Positions 23,059 to 32,023 of a stretch of DNA of 64,000 nucleotides are shown piece after piece (positions within the stretch are counted from its first letter, which is position 1; each line of letters opens with the position of its first letter). The notes under the pieces were generated by a model, which had not been told where the DNA came from, ran no database searches, and was given only the letters and a program-made list of their open reading frames with translations. Source of the DNA: Gnetum montanum (Eukaryota > Streptophyta > Gnetopsida > Gnetales > Gnetaceae). The DNA is taken from NCBI GenBank assembly GCA_015680685.1, contig MNCI01004881.1, positions 880,980-944,979 on the forward strand, read 5' to 3'. Both the position numbers and the translations under genes were made by a program.

Positions 23059-25221
23059 ATGGCACCAAGACCAAAGAGACCGTAGGAGGAAGGACCATCA
23101 GAACCATGGGAGAAATGATCTAGAGGAGGAAGGGCCAACAAGAACATGGCTAAGAATAGGTAGAGGTAACCCATGCAAAAAAACCTCTTAGAGATGAGGT
23201 TGAGGTGGAATCTATTCAACAGATTCCCAAAGAAGAAGCTACATCTAAATATTCATAGTGACATGAGGTGTCAAGCCCTATACCTAGACTGAAAGTCACA
23301 CTTACATAGGCCTACCTCAATATAATTGGAAACCATAAGGTCTAACGCTCAATTCACCAAGAGCTGAATGTTGGGACATTCCTTGAATAGGCTCCAGAGG
23401 ACGTTAGAACTCAACTACAAGTGTCTCCCATGTGGCCAATCATCACTTCTAGTGGGGAGTGGTACATGGAAGAAACACATATTTTTGGAATAACAAGAAA
23501 GTAGGAGCCACTATGAAAATCAAGGATATCCAAGTATCTTACCTAGTAGAAGCCATTGCATAGGCCCTTGGGTTGCCAGATGTAAGAACATAGTTGGTAG
23601 AGCTATCCATGCAAGCCAATCCCAAAGCAAAAAAGAAGTGGACTCAATAGTGTTATGGGATTGACTACAAGGAGTTTGGCACACTCACACTACTGAAGAA
23701 AGTCCATTTTAAGATAGTAACCTACCACCTCAAACCAACAGTGAGGCCCAATAAGGTGACAACCTTCTCTGCCCAAGCATGCAAAAAATTTCTAGCAAAT
23801 CTTCCATAATTAATCTATCTGTAGATAGAGAAGTGCTTCAAGGAGAATGAATGTGGAAGAAAAACCTTACCCTTCTCATACTTGATTAGAAAATTATGCA
23901 AAAGGGCAGGGATAGTCTACTACACAAATAATACACCCAAGCATGCGCTTAATGCTTCATGGATCAAGATGATGAAAGATAAGACATCTGCAATGATCAT
24001 AGAAGAGGAGTAGCAATGACCACCTCCACCACCTACTCATGAGCAAACACTAGAGGACTACACTATGGTTAAGCACATGCAAAAAATCTAAGAGCAGCTC
24101 TTTCAACAATGACAACAGTAAGTAGGAACTAGTGGTGGAGACCCATGTGTGTATACATCGACCATGAGTCATCTCAGAGAAGTGGCTTGCACAATCAACC
24201 AGATGGAGGGAGGTGGATCAATGTTGTTTGCCCAATGAATACAGTTGCCTACGAGGTCAAATCCAAGTGCCCAAGAGGTGACAATGTCTCTCTCTCAACA
24301 TCATCTATTCCTAGAAATCTTTGGGAATGTTGCTTCCTTTTCGATGCACTTGGAGGTGGATGAGGAGGTAATCATATTAATGATGTAGCACCAAGGGTAA
24401 GAGACAGCTACAAAGATCATTACTAATTAAAGTATTAAGGCATTAAATGTACCTACAATGCTTGAACCAAATTTTTCTGCACTAAGAAATGTGTAGATTT
24501 TCATAGGGACAATCACTAGGAGATTAAGTACAACCTAGCATGAAGAATTGCTGGACCGATTGGTGGGAACAAGGTAACCAATTCTAGATATCTTTAATTT
24601 TCCAGATACCACCACTGCAACCCAGTTAGAGTTGTTAAAGGCAAAGGGTAAGTGCCTCATCTTAGAAGGGAAACTTAAAACAGCTTAAGCACATAATCAA
24701 TGCTTGGCTGTAGAAGTTGCCAAATTACATGCCCAAATTATCAACCCTATTTTTATCAACCCTACATTGACACGAGATGAAGCTTTTCAATAGCTTCAAG
24801 AATAGCTAAAGTGGGTTGAGGAAGAAATGGTTACAACAATATTCAATTAGTCCATAGCAAAAGAAAAAACTCATTCAATACAAAGGGACTTGATGTAGAC
24901 ATGCTAGGAAAATGAGACCTTGACCACAAAGAACCATTTCCTGCAAAATGTTGATGTGTAAAAACAACAATTAGAAGAATTTATCCATCAATAGTAGAAG
25001 GAGCTCGCCAGGGCAAATGCCAAATTAAGGAGATTGGTAGTAGAGAATCGTAATCTCTCCTTGTAGGAGGTCCATGCTTGATGCTAGAAATCCACCATCG
25101 AGATTGCTGCCTAAAAAAATGAGGCTTTAAGATTCAAAAAAGAAAAAAAATCATTATAGAGACCAAGTTGGCCTACAAAAAGAGATGAATTAAAAACATA
25201 CCCAATTAATGAAGGTAAAGG
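23059..25221 (+). pseudogene. A3 ORF-X, N-terminal part (interrupted by B1)
   Basis: ATG 23,059 directly follows a splice acceptor and opens MAPRPKRP, a basic start. The globular domain (about 23,520-23,990) is well readable: IKDIQVSYLVEAIA, ALGLPD, ANPKAKKKWTQ, CYGIDYKEFGTLTLLKKVHF, IVTYHLKPTVRPNKVTTFSA, CGRKTLPFSYLIRKLCKRAG and ASWIKMMKDKTS. It is followed by a Pro stretch (24,018-24,040) and a coiled-coil region to the break. The alternation of a 'LGLP' word, a long middle and an 'LPFSYLI' end recalls the putative plant transposon protein domain. That assignment is from memory of family shape and is unproven. It continues at 34,974 after B1. Confidence 0.6.
25217..25221 (+). repeat. Target-site duplication of B1, left copy
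   Basis: AAAGG here and AAAGG at 34,969-34,973 flank B1 exactly. A1 has the uninterrupted site near 9,741 (gcaaagatgaatgag). Confidence 0.9.
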
Positions 25222-25893
25222 TGTAACGACAGAAAACGTCGGTAGCTGGAAATACCGAACGAGGTTTCGTGTATACAGTTTTAACCACGGATCCGCGCGA
25301 GGGCTATGCTGGAAAAAGCGAATCCGCGGTGCCCTGAACGGTCTTGTCGATCAGACAGGGACTTACGGGTCAGTAAAACGATGAAGATTACGGATCTTTG
25401 CATGCTGCGATTTGATTCGGGGGATCGTGAAATAGGAGGAAAACGACGTGGTTGGATCGCTACGATGATAACGTCAAACACGCCGAAGAGATGCCAATCC
25501 AGAGGGAAACGCGTGATTTTCAGAAGATCTATGTTTCGATTTTTGAAAGAATGTATGATTTATATGTCACGTTACAATGGGAGAGACCCCCGATAACTTG
25601 ATGCAAAAAATGAGCACAAAACAACAAGGAAACTGTCCAGACAGAAGTCTGATCTACCTCGTAGGCCAGAGCTAGGATGCAAGGAAGGTCAAGCTCCGAC
25701 GTCTGCCAATCAACTGTTTCTGACCGATAGGGCCTGCAAACTGGGCGGGACAATCTCACAATCCATGTTCTGCTTTTTGCTTCGAGTAGGTTCTGCTCAG
25801 GGCAACAATCTCCCCAAAGGAATGATCTCTCTTGTTGCTAAGGCTCAAGCGCACTGTGCTCTGTTCTTGCTGAAGGATGGTGCTGTCGGCAGT
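25222..25893 (+). repeat. Left arm of B1 terminal inverted repeat
   Basis: This arm pairs with 34,303-34,968. Both arms read inward from TGTAACGACAG, through GAGGTT.CGTGTATACAG, to GAAGGATGGTGCT. By eye they are about 95 percent identical and most differences are transitions. This is the R-U5 portion of the LTR rather than the ends of a DNA transposon. Confidence 0.92.
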
Positions 25894-26061
25894 TGCCAAA
25901 AGGTTGCTCTTTGTTTCTCTGCTCAAGGTGATAAGTCCTCCCTTGCTCAGAAAATGCTCCTGCCCTTTTGATTTTCTGCCGCTCAAAGTGATAAATGCTC
26001 TGGTGCTCAAAAAAATGCCCCTGCTTCTCTGATTTGCCCACCTTGTATCTTTGTCAACTGA

Positions 26062-26072
26062 GGTATTTATAG
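26062..26072 (-). promoter_or_regulatory. TATA box of B1 LTR
   Basis: CTATAAATACC on the minus strand, preceded by CGCGGC. This is the same word as in B0 and B2 and agrees with the minus orientation of pol and polypurine tract. Confidence 0.65.
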
Positions 26073-26323
26073 GCCGCGACGCTCCGTGGAAGAGGCACAA
26101 CCCTGATGATGTGGGTTCTGGACATTTCGGGTCCCATTGACATGACCATTTTAAGTCAGACTGTGACTACACACAACACGCTCGTTTGCGTGTTGTGCGT
26201 GTGAAGAGCAGGTACATGTTGAGCGTGCTTCAATTGCTTTCAGGCTGTATTACACTCATTCGCATTGTGTTGCGTGTATGAGCGTAATCCGATATAAAAA
26301 CAATAGGCTCAGAATTGTTTTAA

Positions 26324-26421
26324 GCTCACTACGCAGCTGCGCGTAACAAAGCGTAGACAATGTCTAACTTACGCTCACTACGCAGCTGCGCGTAACGAAG
26401 CATAAACAATGCCTAGCTTTA
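26324..26421 (-). repeat. 49-bp hairpin repeats in B1 U3
   Basis: Two tandem copies begin at 26,324 and 26,373 (GCTCACTACGCAGCTGCGCG), a spacing of 49 bp. Each contains the near-palindrome TACGCAGCTGCGCGTA. Further stem-loop words of the same type follow (TACGCACCGTCGTGTA near 26,441; TTACGCTACCGTGCGTAA near 26,558) and precede (AACACGCTCGTTTGCGTGTT near 26,177). They lie upstream of the TATA box and may be enhancer elements. Confidence 0.75.
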
Positions 26422-26673
26422 GTGATGAAATACACAATGGTACGCACCGTCGTGTAACGAGCGTAAAGACAAGTTATCCATACGCCACGAGAAAAACTGT
26501 CGAACTGTTGTGCTTCTCTAGGCTCTACCTTCGACTATTTTGGAGCTTATTACGCTCATTACGCTACCGTGCGTAATAGAGCGTAAACTTGTCCTTGAAA
26601 AAAGCTGATGTGCGCTCTCGCTTGAATTGCGAATCTCTGCCTGAGGCCAACTCGTAATTTTCACGATGTTTCA

Positions 26674-26692
26674 ATGGCCCCTCTTTGTTGAC
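26674..26692 (-). promoter_or_regulatory. B1 polypurine tract
   Basis: On the minus strand CAACAAAGAGGGGCCAT precedes the LTR start. B0 and B2 have CAACAAAGAGG at the same place. Confidence 0.7.
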
Positions 26693-27784
26693 GGTTAGAG
26701 GGCTTGCCCAAAAGACGTCGACAAAGAATGCGAAACATCAAATTAGTAGAAGCAAGAACAACGTCCATCCATGGCTACTCAAGTGTTGCCCTGTCAACAT
26801 GGAAGAGCAAAGCTGAAAGGTATGGGAGATAGAGGGATATAGCTGGAAACAGGTTCGAGGAAGATGCAAAATGAGTCATGATGATAGGGGCATGCAATAC
26901 GCTCATACACACAAAAATGTACACTCATTTACGTCAACAGGAATGCTTTCAGACGAGCATAGCACATCAATCTAAGATTTCTCTGTTACAGACTGTAGCA
27001 GGAATGCTTGCAGAAGGAGCGTTGCACATCACTTTTGCGATATCTCTGCTGGTGTTAGTGCGGAAAATGAATACTTGCGTATATAGCTTTTGCATATGGG
27101 AAGCGGGTGGTGGGGATGAAGGAAAACAAGAGCTAAGGGTAGAATTTGTGAGAGGTGGAGGTATGCAGGTCTAAATGGTCAGGCAAACCCAAACAGCCAT
27201 TTCAACATGCTGTTGTACTTCACCACTCAGATGGACGCACCTTTGGACGACATTCTCCAAGGCAAGTAACCTGCAACAACAAAAGAAAGCAGAGGACACC
27301 ATTGCTCATGCGAACAAGGGGCGAGGTTGTTGAAACAAACGCTGTTTGATGTGAGCTAGAGCGATTGGGCTGTAAAGAAGGAGCCGGGGTATGCGGGCGG
27401 AGCCACCAATCATGACGATTGGCCCAGCATATCTTCGCCAAGATGCATCAGACACAGTGCATCTAGCTGGTTGTACAAGGAACTAGCCAGATGAATTTGT
27501 GAAGCCGGCGTCCGATAGCGATGATTGGCGGAGGTTCCCAAGGTCATTGTCGACGAGGATTTCGTCGGGGCTCCGACTGGTGAGGCGAAACTCTCAGAGG
27601 TACTACCACTGCGGCGGGCGCGGTGGCGGCATCTCCGAGGGATCAATAAGATGCCTCTTAGCTTATCCGAGGAATCAGTAGGATGCCGATGGGGTGGCGA
27701 CACTGGGACTGTCTCAGTATCCCACCCCGTCTGCTGTGCAACTATACAAAAATGATCACGCTCGCTTGAACATGGTAGCGATCT
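26693..27784 (-). other. B1 3' untranslated region
   Basis: About 1.1 kb lies between the minisatellite and the polypurine tract. It is CpG-rich and therefore poor in stop codons, which gives long chance reading frames on both strands. None resembles a known protein. I see no clear similarity to the 3' untranslated regions of B0 and B2. Confidence 0.5.
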
Positions 27785-28285
27785 GTACATCCTAGTTTTA
27801 AGTCCCGGTAGACTGCCGTTACTGGTTTTAAGTCTCAATAGACCATGGTCCCAGTTTAAAGTCAGGGCAGACTGAGAAGTGTTAGTTCTACGTCGTAGCG
27901 GACGGTGGTATGTCTGATTTATGGTCTCAGCAAACCATGCTGTGGACACCAGTTTTGTGTCATGACTCAAGGACAGAGCTGTGCTGGTTTTATGTCCCAG
28001 CAGACGGCTACTTACCTGTGCCAGTTTAGCGTCGTGGCGAACGCGTGCAAAAGATGCCAGTTTTTCGTCTTGGCGGACCTGTACCACATTGCCAGTTTTA
28101 CGTCGTAGCGGACAGTTGCAACCTGCCAGTTTAGCGTCATAGTAGACGATTATTGCCAGTTTAGCGTCGTGGTGGATGCATGCAAGACATGCTAGTTTTA
28201 CGTCGTAGCGGACGGTCAGTGCCAATTTAACGTCGTAGCGGACGCCTAGTGCCAGTTTTACGTCGTAGCGGACGAATACTGTCAT
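27410..28285 (-). CDS. Open frame across the minisatellite (RYDVKLA repeats), doubtful gene
   Basis: An open frame of 291 codons starts in the minisatellite on the pol strand. Its first five units read as 10- to 12-residue repeats (VRYDVKLALG, VRYDVKLALT, VRYDVKLACLAC, then HHDAKLA and YYDAKLA). A 34-bp unit then shifts the frame and the repeat is lost. The remainder is Ser/Arg/Thr-rich without recognisable domain. It starts 28 bases beyond the pol stop. The equivalents in B0 and B2 are too decayed to test. It may be a by-product of CpG-rich DNA with 30-bp periodicity. Confidence 0.25.
   Translation of the reverse strand: MTVFVRYDVKLALGVRYDVKLALTVRYDVKLACLACIHHDAKLAIIVYYDAKLAGCNCPLRRKTGNVVQVRQDEKLASFARVRHDAKLAQVSSRLLGHKTSTALSLSHDTKLVSTAWFAETINQTYHRPLRRRTNTSQSALTLNWDHGLLRLKTSNGSLPGLKTRMYRSLPCSSERDHFCIVAQQTGWDTETVPVSPPHRHPTDSSDKLRGILLIPRRCRHRARRSGSTSESFASPVGAPTKSSSTMTLGTSANHRYRTPASQIHLASSLYNQLDALCLMHLGEDMLGQSS
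27785..28285 (-). repeat. B1 30-bp minisatellite
   Basis: About 15 units follow the pattern 'gccagttttacgtcgtagcggac' plus 7-13 variable bases on the plus strand. Four of the last six units are exactly 30 bp and the other two are 34 and 36 bp. The left third is more decayed. A single related unit (gtagtttaacgtcatttcgg) lies near 31,770, between RT and the antisense gene. Confidence 0.92.
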
Positions 28286-28312
28286 ACTTGATTACTCGCA
28301 TTGTAGATACTG

Positions 28313-31300
28313 CTAAATGTAATACCACTTCAGATATACATTACTTACAGGGTTCGGTAGTTCATTGTCGTTGACGTCTGCTAATCTAAAAGCTCCGTTG
28401 CCATATGCATCGACTACCGAGAAAGGACCTTCCCAATTCGCCGAGAACTTGCCTGCCGGCTCACGCACGGCTTTGAGGACCAGGTCTCCTTTCTTGATCG
28501 GACACTGCTGAAGGTTGTGATGATGCTTCTGTCTCTGCTTATCTTAATATTTCTCAATCGTATCAAGAGTTTGTATCCGCTTCTCTTCTACTGAATCCAA
28601 ATCCATTATCCGAGCCTCAGTGTGTTGAGCCTCATTTATAATGGTGGAGAGGACCATTCTCAGAGAAGGAATTTGCAATTCGAGAGGTAGCACTGCTTCA
28701 GATCCGTAAACCAGACTATAGGACGTACTACCTGTAGCTGTCCTACATGTAGTACAGTACGCCCATAGCACATAGAGGATTTTATCATGCCACCGTCTCT
28801 TGTTACTGTCGAGCATTTTCTTGAGCAGATTGATGACTATTTTGTTTGATGCTTCAGCTTGACCATTCGCCTGTGGGTAATAGGGGGAGGAAAAAGACTG
28901 TCTAATGCCTAGGTTATCACAGAAGGATTTGGTTTCCGCGCTACTAAACTGTGGCCCATTGTCAGTCACAATAGTCATTGGAAGACCAAATCTTGTTACT
29001 ATGTTGTCCAAGATAAAATGGCAAACCTGTTGGGATGTGATTTNGCACGTGGATGAGATTTTCATGCCGCTGGCACGTGTCACAAGTTTTAACCTTTGTC
29101 AAGCAGTCTTTTTCCATGCGTGGCCAGTAGTATTCTAAGCGACGGATTTTTAGGGCCATAGCCCGTGGTGCTATGTGGCCGCCGCACAGTCCCTCGTGAA
29201 CCTCACTGACTATGTGTTACGCTTGGTCTTTGTCAACGCAGGTAAGCAACACGCCATCAAAGGAGCATCTACAGAGAGTGTTGTCTCCGATGATGATGTA
29301 TTGCCTAGCCCGCTTACGGATTGCGTCTTTCTGTGCGTGTGTTAATGCAGACGGTAGCTCACCCTGTAAAAGATAAGTTTTAATATTGTCGTACCATTCA
29401 GGCGTGCTTTCCTCGAGAAGAGAGGAGATTTGCGCCGCCCGAATGATAGGATCTGTACAGTCTGTAATTAATGCAGGGCAAGTGTTAAACAGGTGTGAAG
29501 GCATGTGTAAAGCCAGGGTGGCCAGTGTGTCGGCCAGCGTGTTGTCAGTGCGTGGGATGTGTTGGGTGTCAAAGGTTTTAAATCGCCTCAGAAGATCTTT
29601 AGCCTGATCGCAGTAGGGCTGCAAATGTATAGCCTTGCAAGCGTAGACTCCAGTGATTTGATTTATGACAAGCATCGAATCGCCCCTAATCGCCAGGTGT
29701 TGAACATCTAGTTCACCGATAGTTAGTAATCCCCTGAGGAGCCCCTCGTACTCTGCCACATTGTTCGTACAAGGGAAGGTCAAGCGATAAGCGTGTAGAC
29801 GCACATCCTCAGGCAATAGCGTGATAACAGTGGCGGCACTGCCACCTCTAGCGGTTGAAGCTCCGTCGAAATACAACGTTGCTTCGCGGCCTGTCAAGAC
29901 AAGGCTTAAACTATGTACATGTTCGTCAGGGAACTCTGGCTCTATAGTTGCTTGGTTGTTAATCGGTAATGTTACTAACTGGTCGGCTATCGCTTGGCCC
30001 TTCGTAGAAGATTGGCCAACATAGTGTAGATCAAATTCTACAGTGATAGCTTTCCAGCGAGCGATCCTACTACTTTCGTACAAATTATGCGTGATAGTCC
30101 TAAGGATGTTATTTCTGCAAATAATGTTAACCTGGCTACGGAAAAGGTAGTGTCTACACTTTTTGAACGTAAAAACTAATGTTAGACAATTACGCTCGAC
30201 TTCATTATACCTCGTTTCATACACATACTGAGCATGGCTTAGGTAGTAGATAGGCACTTCGGACCCATCGTTCCTCCTTTGACAAAGCAATGCTGCTAAC
30301 GCTACATTCGAAGTAGCGAGGTAAATGTAGAATGGTAAGTCCCTTTGTGGCAGGAAAACCGTTGGTAGATGTTGCAATTTCTGTTTCAAATTGTCAAACG
30401 CACGCTGGCAATCTTCCGTCCATTCGAAATTGACCCCCTTTTTGAGCAGGTGCTGCATAGGGTGCAGCTTATCGGTTAATCTCGAGATGAAACGGCATAT
30501 GAACTGTAAGCGTCCCTATAACCCGCGTAATTGCTTAAGGTCTGTCGGAGGCGTTAACTCGACAATGGCTTTGACCTTATCAGGGTCAACTCGTATGCCG
30601 GTTTCCGATACCACAAACCCCAACATGCGTCTAGTTTTAACTCCGAATACGCACTTCTTCGAGTTAAGCCGGAGCTAGTATTTAGAGCATCTTTTAAGGA
30701 CTAACTCCAGATCTCCTGAATGATCATCAGACTTTAAAGACTTCACAGCTATATCGTCTACATAATCATTCAGTCTCTCTAAGAGATAGTCGCTAAAGAT
30801 GTATGTCATGGCTCATTGATACGTGGCTCCGGCGTTCTTCAGACCAAATGGCATCATAGTATAGCAAAAGGTACCCCAGGGTGTCATGAATGTCGTAGTT
30901 AATTGATGTTCTGGGTTAATGCAAATCTGGTTATAACCAGAGAAGCCATCCATGAATGATAGGAGTGCATGCCCAGCTGTTGTATCGACTAGTTGATCGA
31001 TATTCGGGAGCGGGAAATTATCTTTGATTGTGGCCTTGTTCAAATCCCAGAAGTCTATGCAAATGCGTATACTTCCAGTCTTCTTTGGCACGACCACAAT
31101 GTTAGATACCCAGTCCGAGTAATCGACTGCACGAATGAAACCAGCCTGGTATAGCTTGGTGATTTCATTACGCACGGCTAGCGTGATCTCTGGCTTGATT
31201 TTGCGTGCTTTTTGCCTAACTGCCTTGATCTGTGGGTCTAAGATGATGTTATGCTGGATTAGCCTGGGATCTAGTCCAGGCATATCCTCGTATGACCATG

Positions 31301-31631
31301 CGAAGATAGTGATGTTGTCTTGCAGGACCTGTGTTACGGCATCGTGCGTTTCTCGTTCTAACAAGGAATTGACTTTAAGCATTTTAGCTTCGCCCCTATG
31401 CGTAACGATAGAGACCTCATCAAGGGGGTCTTTGGTTATGTCCCCAACTTCCAGGTCTAGTGTGCGCGTCAACTCTTCTGGCCATTCCGGGGACATCTCC
31501 GATGTAGCTATAGTTACGTCTTCTAAGGGGAGATTAACGTCTATAAACGCGGGATCGAATTGCCTAACTACCTTTCTGTATGGGCCGGTCAGAGTTAAAG
31601 GTGTTGACAGTGTTGCGTCCATTTGTTTGTC
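28313..31631 (-). pseudogene. B1 pol: RT, RNase H, second RNase H, integrase
   Basis: The polyprotein begins after a splice acceptor at 31,632. RT: FAWSYEDMPGLDPRLIQHNI, GFIRAVDYSDWVSNIVVVPK, NFPLPNIDQLVDTTAGHALL, FMDGFSGYNQI, MPFGLKNAGATYQ and YVDD (30,753-30,764). RNase H (about 30,430-30,050) is followed by a plant-type second RNase H (29,880-29,480: LYFDGAST, FPCTNNVAEYEGLLRGL, GDSMLVINQITG, NTLADTLATLA), a marker of the Tat/Ogre clade. Integrase: zinc region CDTCQRHE, TDNGPQFSS, YYPQANGQAE and C-terminal NWEGPFSVVDAYG. Stops at 30,813 (TGA), near 30,675 and 30,522 (TAG) and 28,542 (TAA) are all single C-to-T changes. About 60 residues of the integrase core are missing at an N (29,044). 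Confidence 0.9.
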
Positions 31632-31660
31632 CTGCAAAACCGCAAAGTGCGTAAATGGTT
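31632..31660 (-). promoter_or_regulatory. Splice acceptor before B1 RT
   Basis: On the minus strand 'cactttgcggttttgcag/GACAAAC' leads into the RT frame. B2 has 'tttttttttctttgtaagattattgcag/GATC' at the same place. This is the 3' end of the gag-pro/RT intron; the donor is lost in B1. Confidence 0.6.
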
Positions 31661-32023
31661 AGAAAGAAGATGACGTGATGGCTAGCAAACGTGGAAAGCT
31701 AACAGAATTTTGAATTGTGTAATGAAGTTGTAATCAATGCTACCCGATTACGAGGCGATAAGATTGTGGTAGTTTAACGTCATTTCGGACAACGGTGCGT
31801 GCGATATCAACCGCATTAATATCTTGATTTTTGGGTTCCATTTCAGGAAATTCCCACTGAAATCGGATATCAAGTCAGTGATTCTCGCATACAAATTGGT
31901 GGTTTTTTGGTTAGGACGGACTGTTGGCTATCGTGCGTTCAAATTTGCAGGTATTTTCTAGCAAGAGCAAGAAGAGCAGAAGATTTGAAGGTGCAAAGCT
32001 GTGCAAGTGTTGAAACTGTGATA
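31661..32023 (+). other. Upstream region of the B1 antisense gene
   Basis: About 360 bp lies between the RT acceptor (minus strand) and the antisense-gene ATG (plus strand). It holds one minisatellite unit (near 31,770). A/T-rich words such as 'attaatatcttg' (31,823) could serve a promoter, but no clear TATA box is visible at a fixed distance from the ATG. Confidence 0.4.

Larger units (their letters stand above)
25222..26673 (-). repeat. B1 3' LTR (1,452 bp, minus orientation)
   Basis: Read on the minus strand it starts TGAAACATCG (26,673) directly after a polypurine tract and ends CTGTCGTTACA (25,222). This matches the LTR starts and ends of B0 and B2. The TATA box CTATAAATACC is at 26,072-26,062. 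U3 (26,673-26,073) carries hairpin-forming CpG-rich repeats. R-U5 is about 840 bp, and its outer 672 bp is repeated in inverted orientation at the right end of the element. Confidence 0.85.

Noticed and set aside
25756-26100. Open frames of 60-114 codons on both strands of the B1 LTR
   Set aside because: They lie across R-U5 and U3, are repeated in part at the right arm and have no protein-like pattern. CpG-rich sequence simply has few stops.
27785-28285. CRISPR-like array of regular repeats
   Set aside because: Repeats are about 23 bp with 7-13 variable bases and are themselves imperfect. They sit after a plant retrotransposon pol and recur decayed in B0 and B2. This is a minisatellite.
31135-31662. 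175-codon plus-strand frame opposite B1 RT
   Set aside because: Mirror frame of the RT coding strand. RT motifs on the minus strand explain the region.
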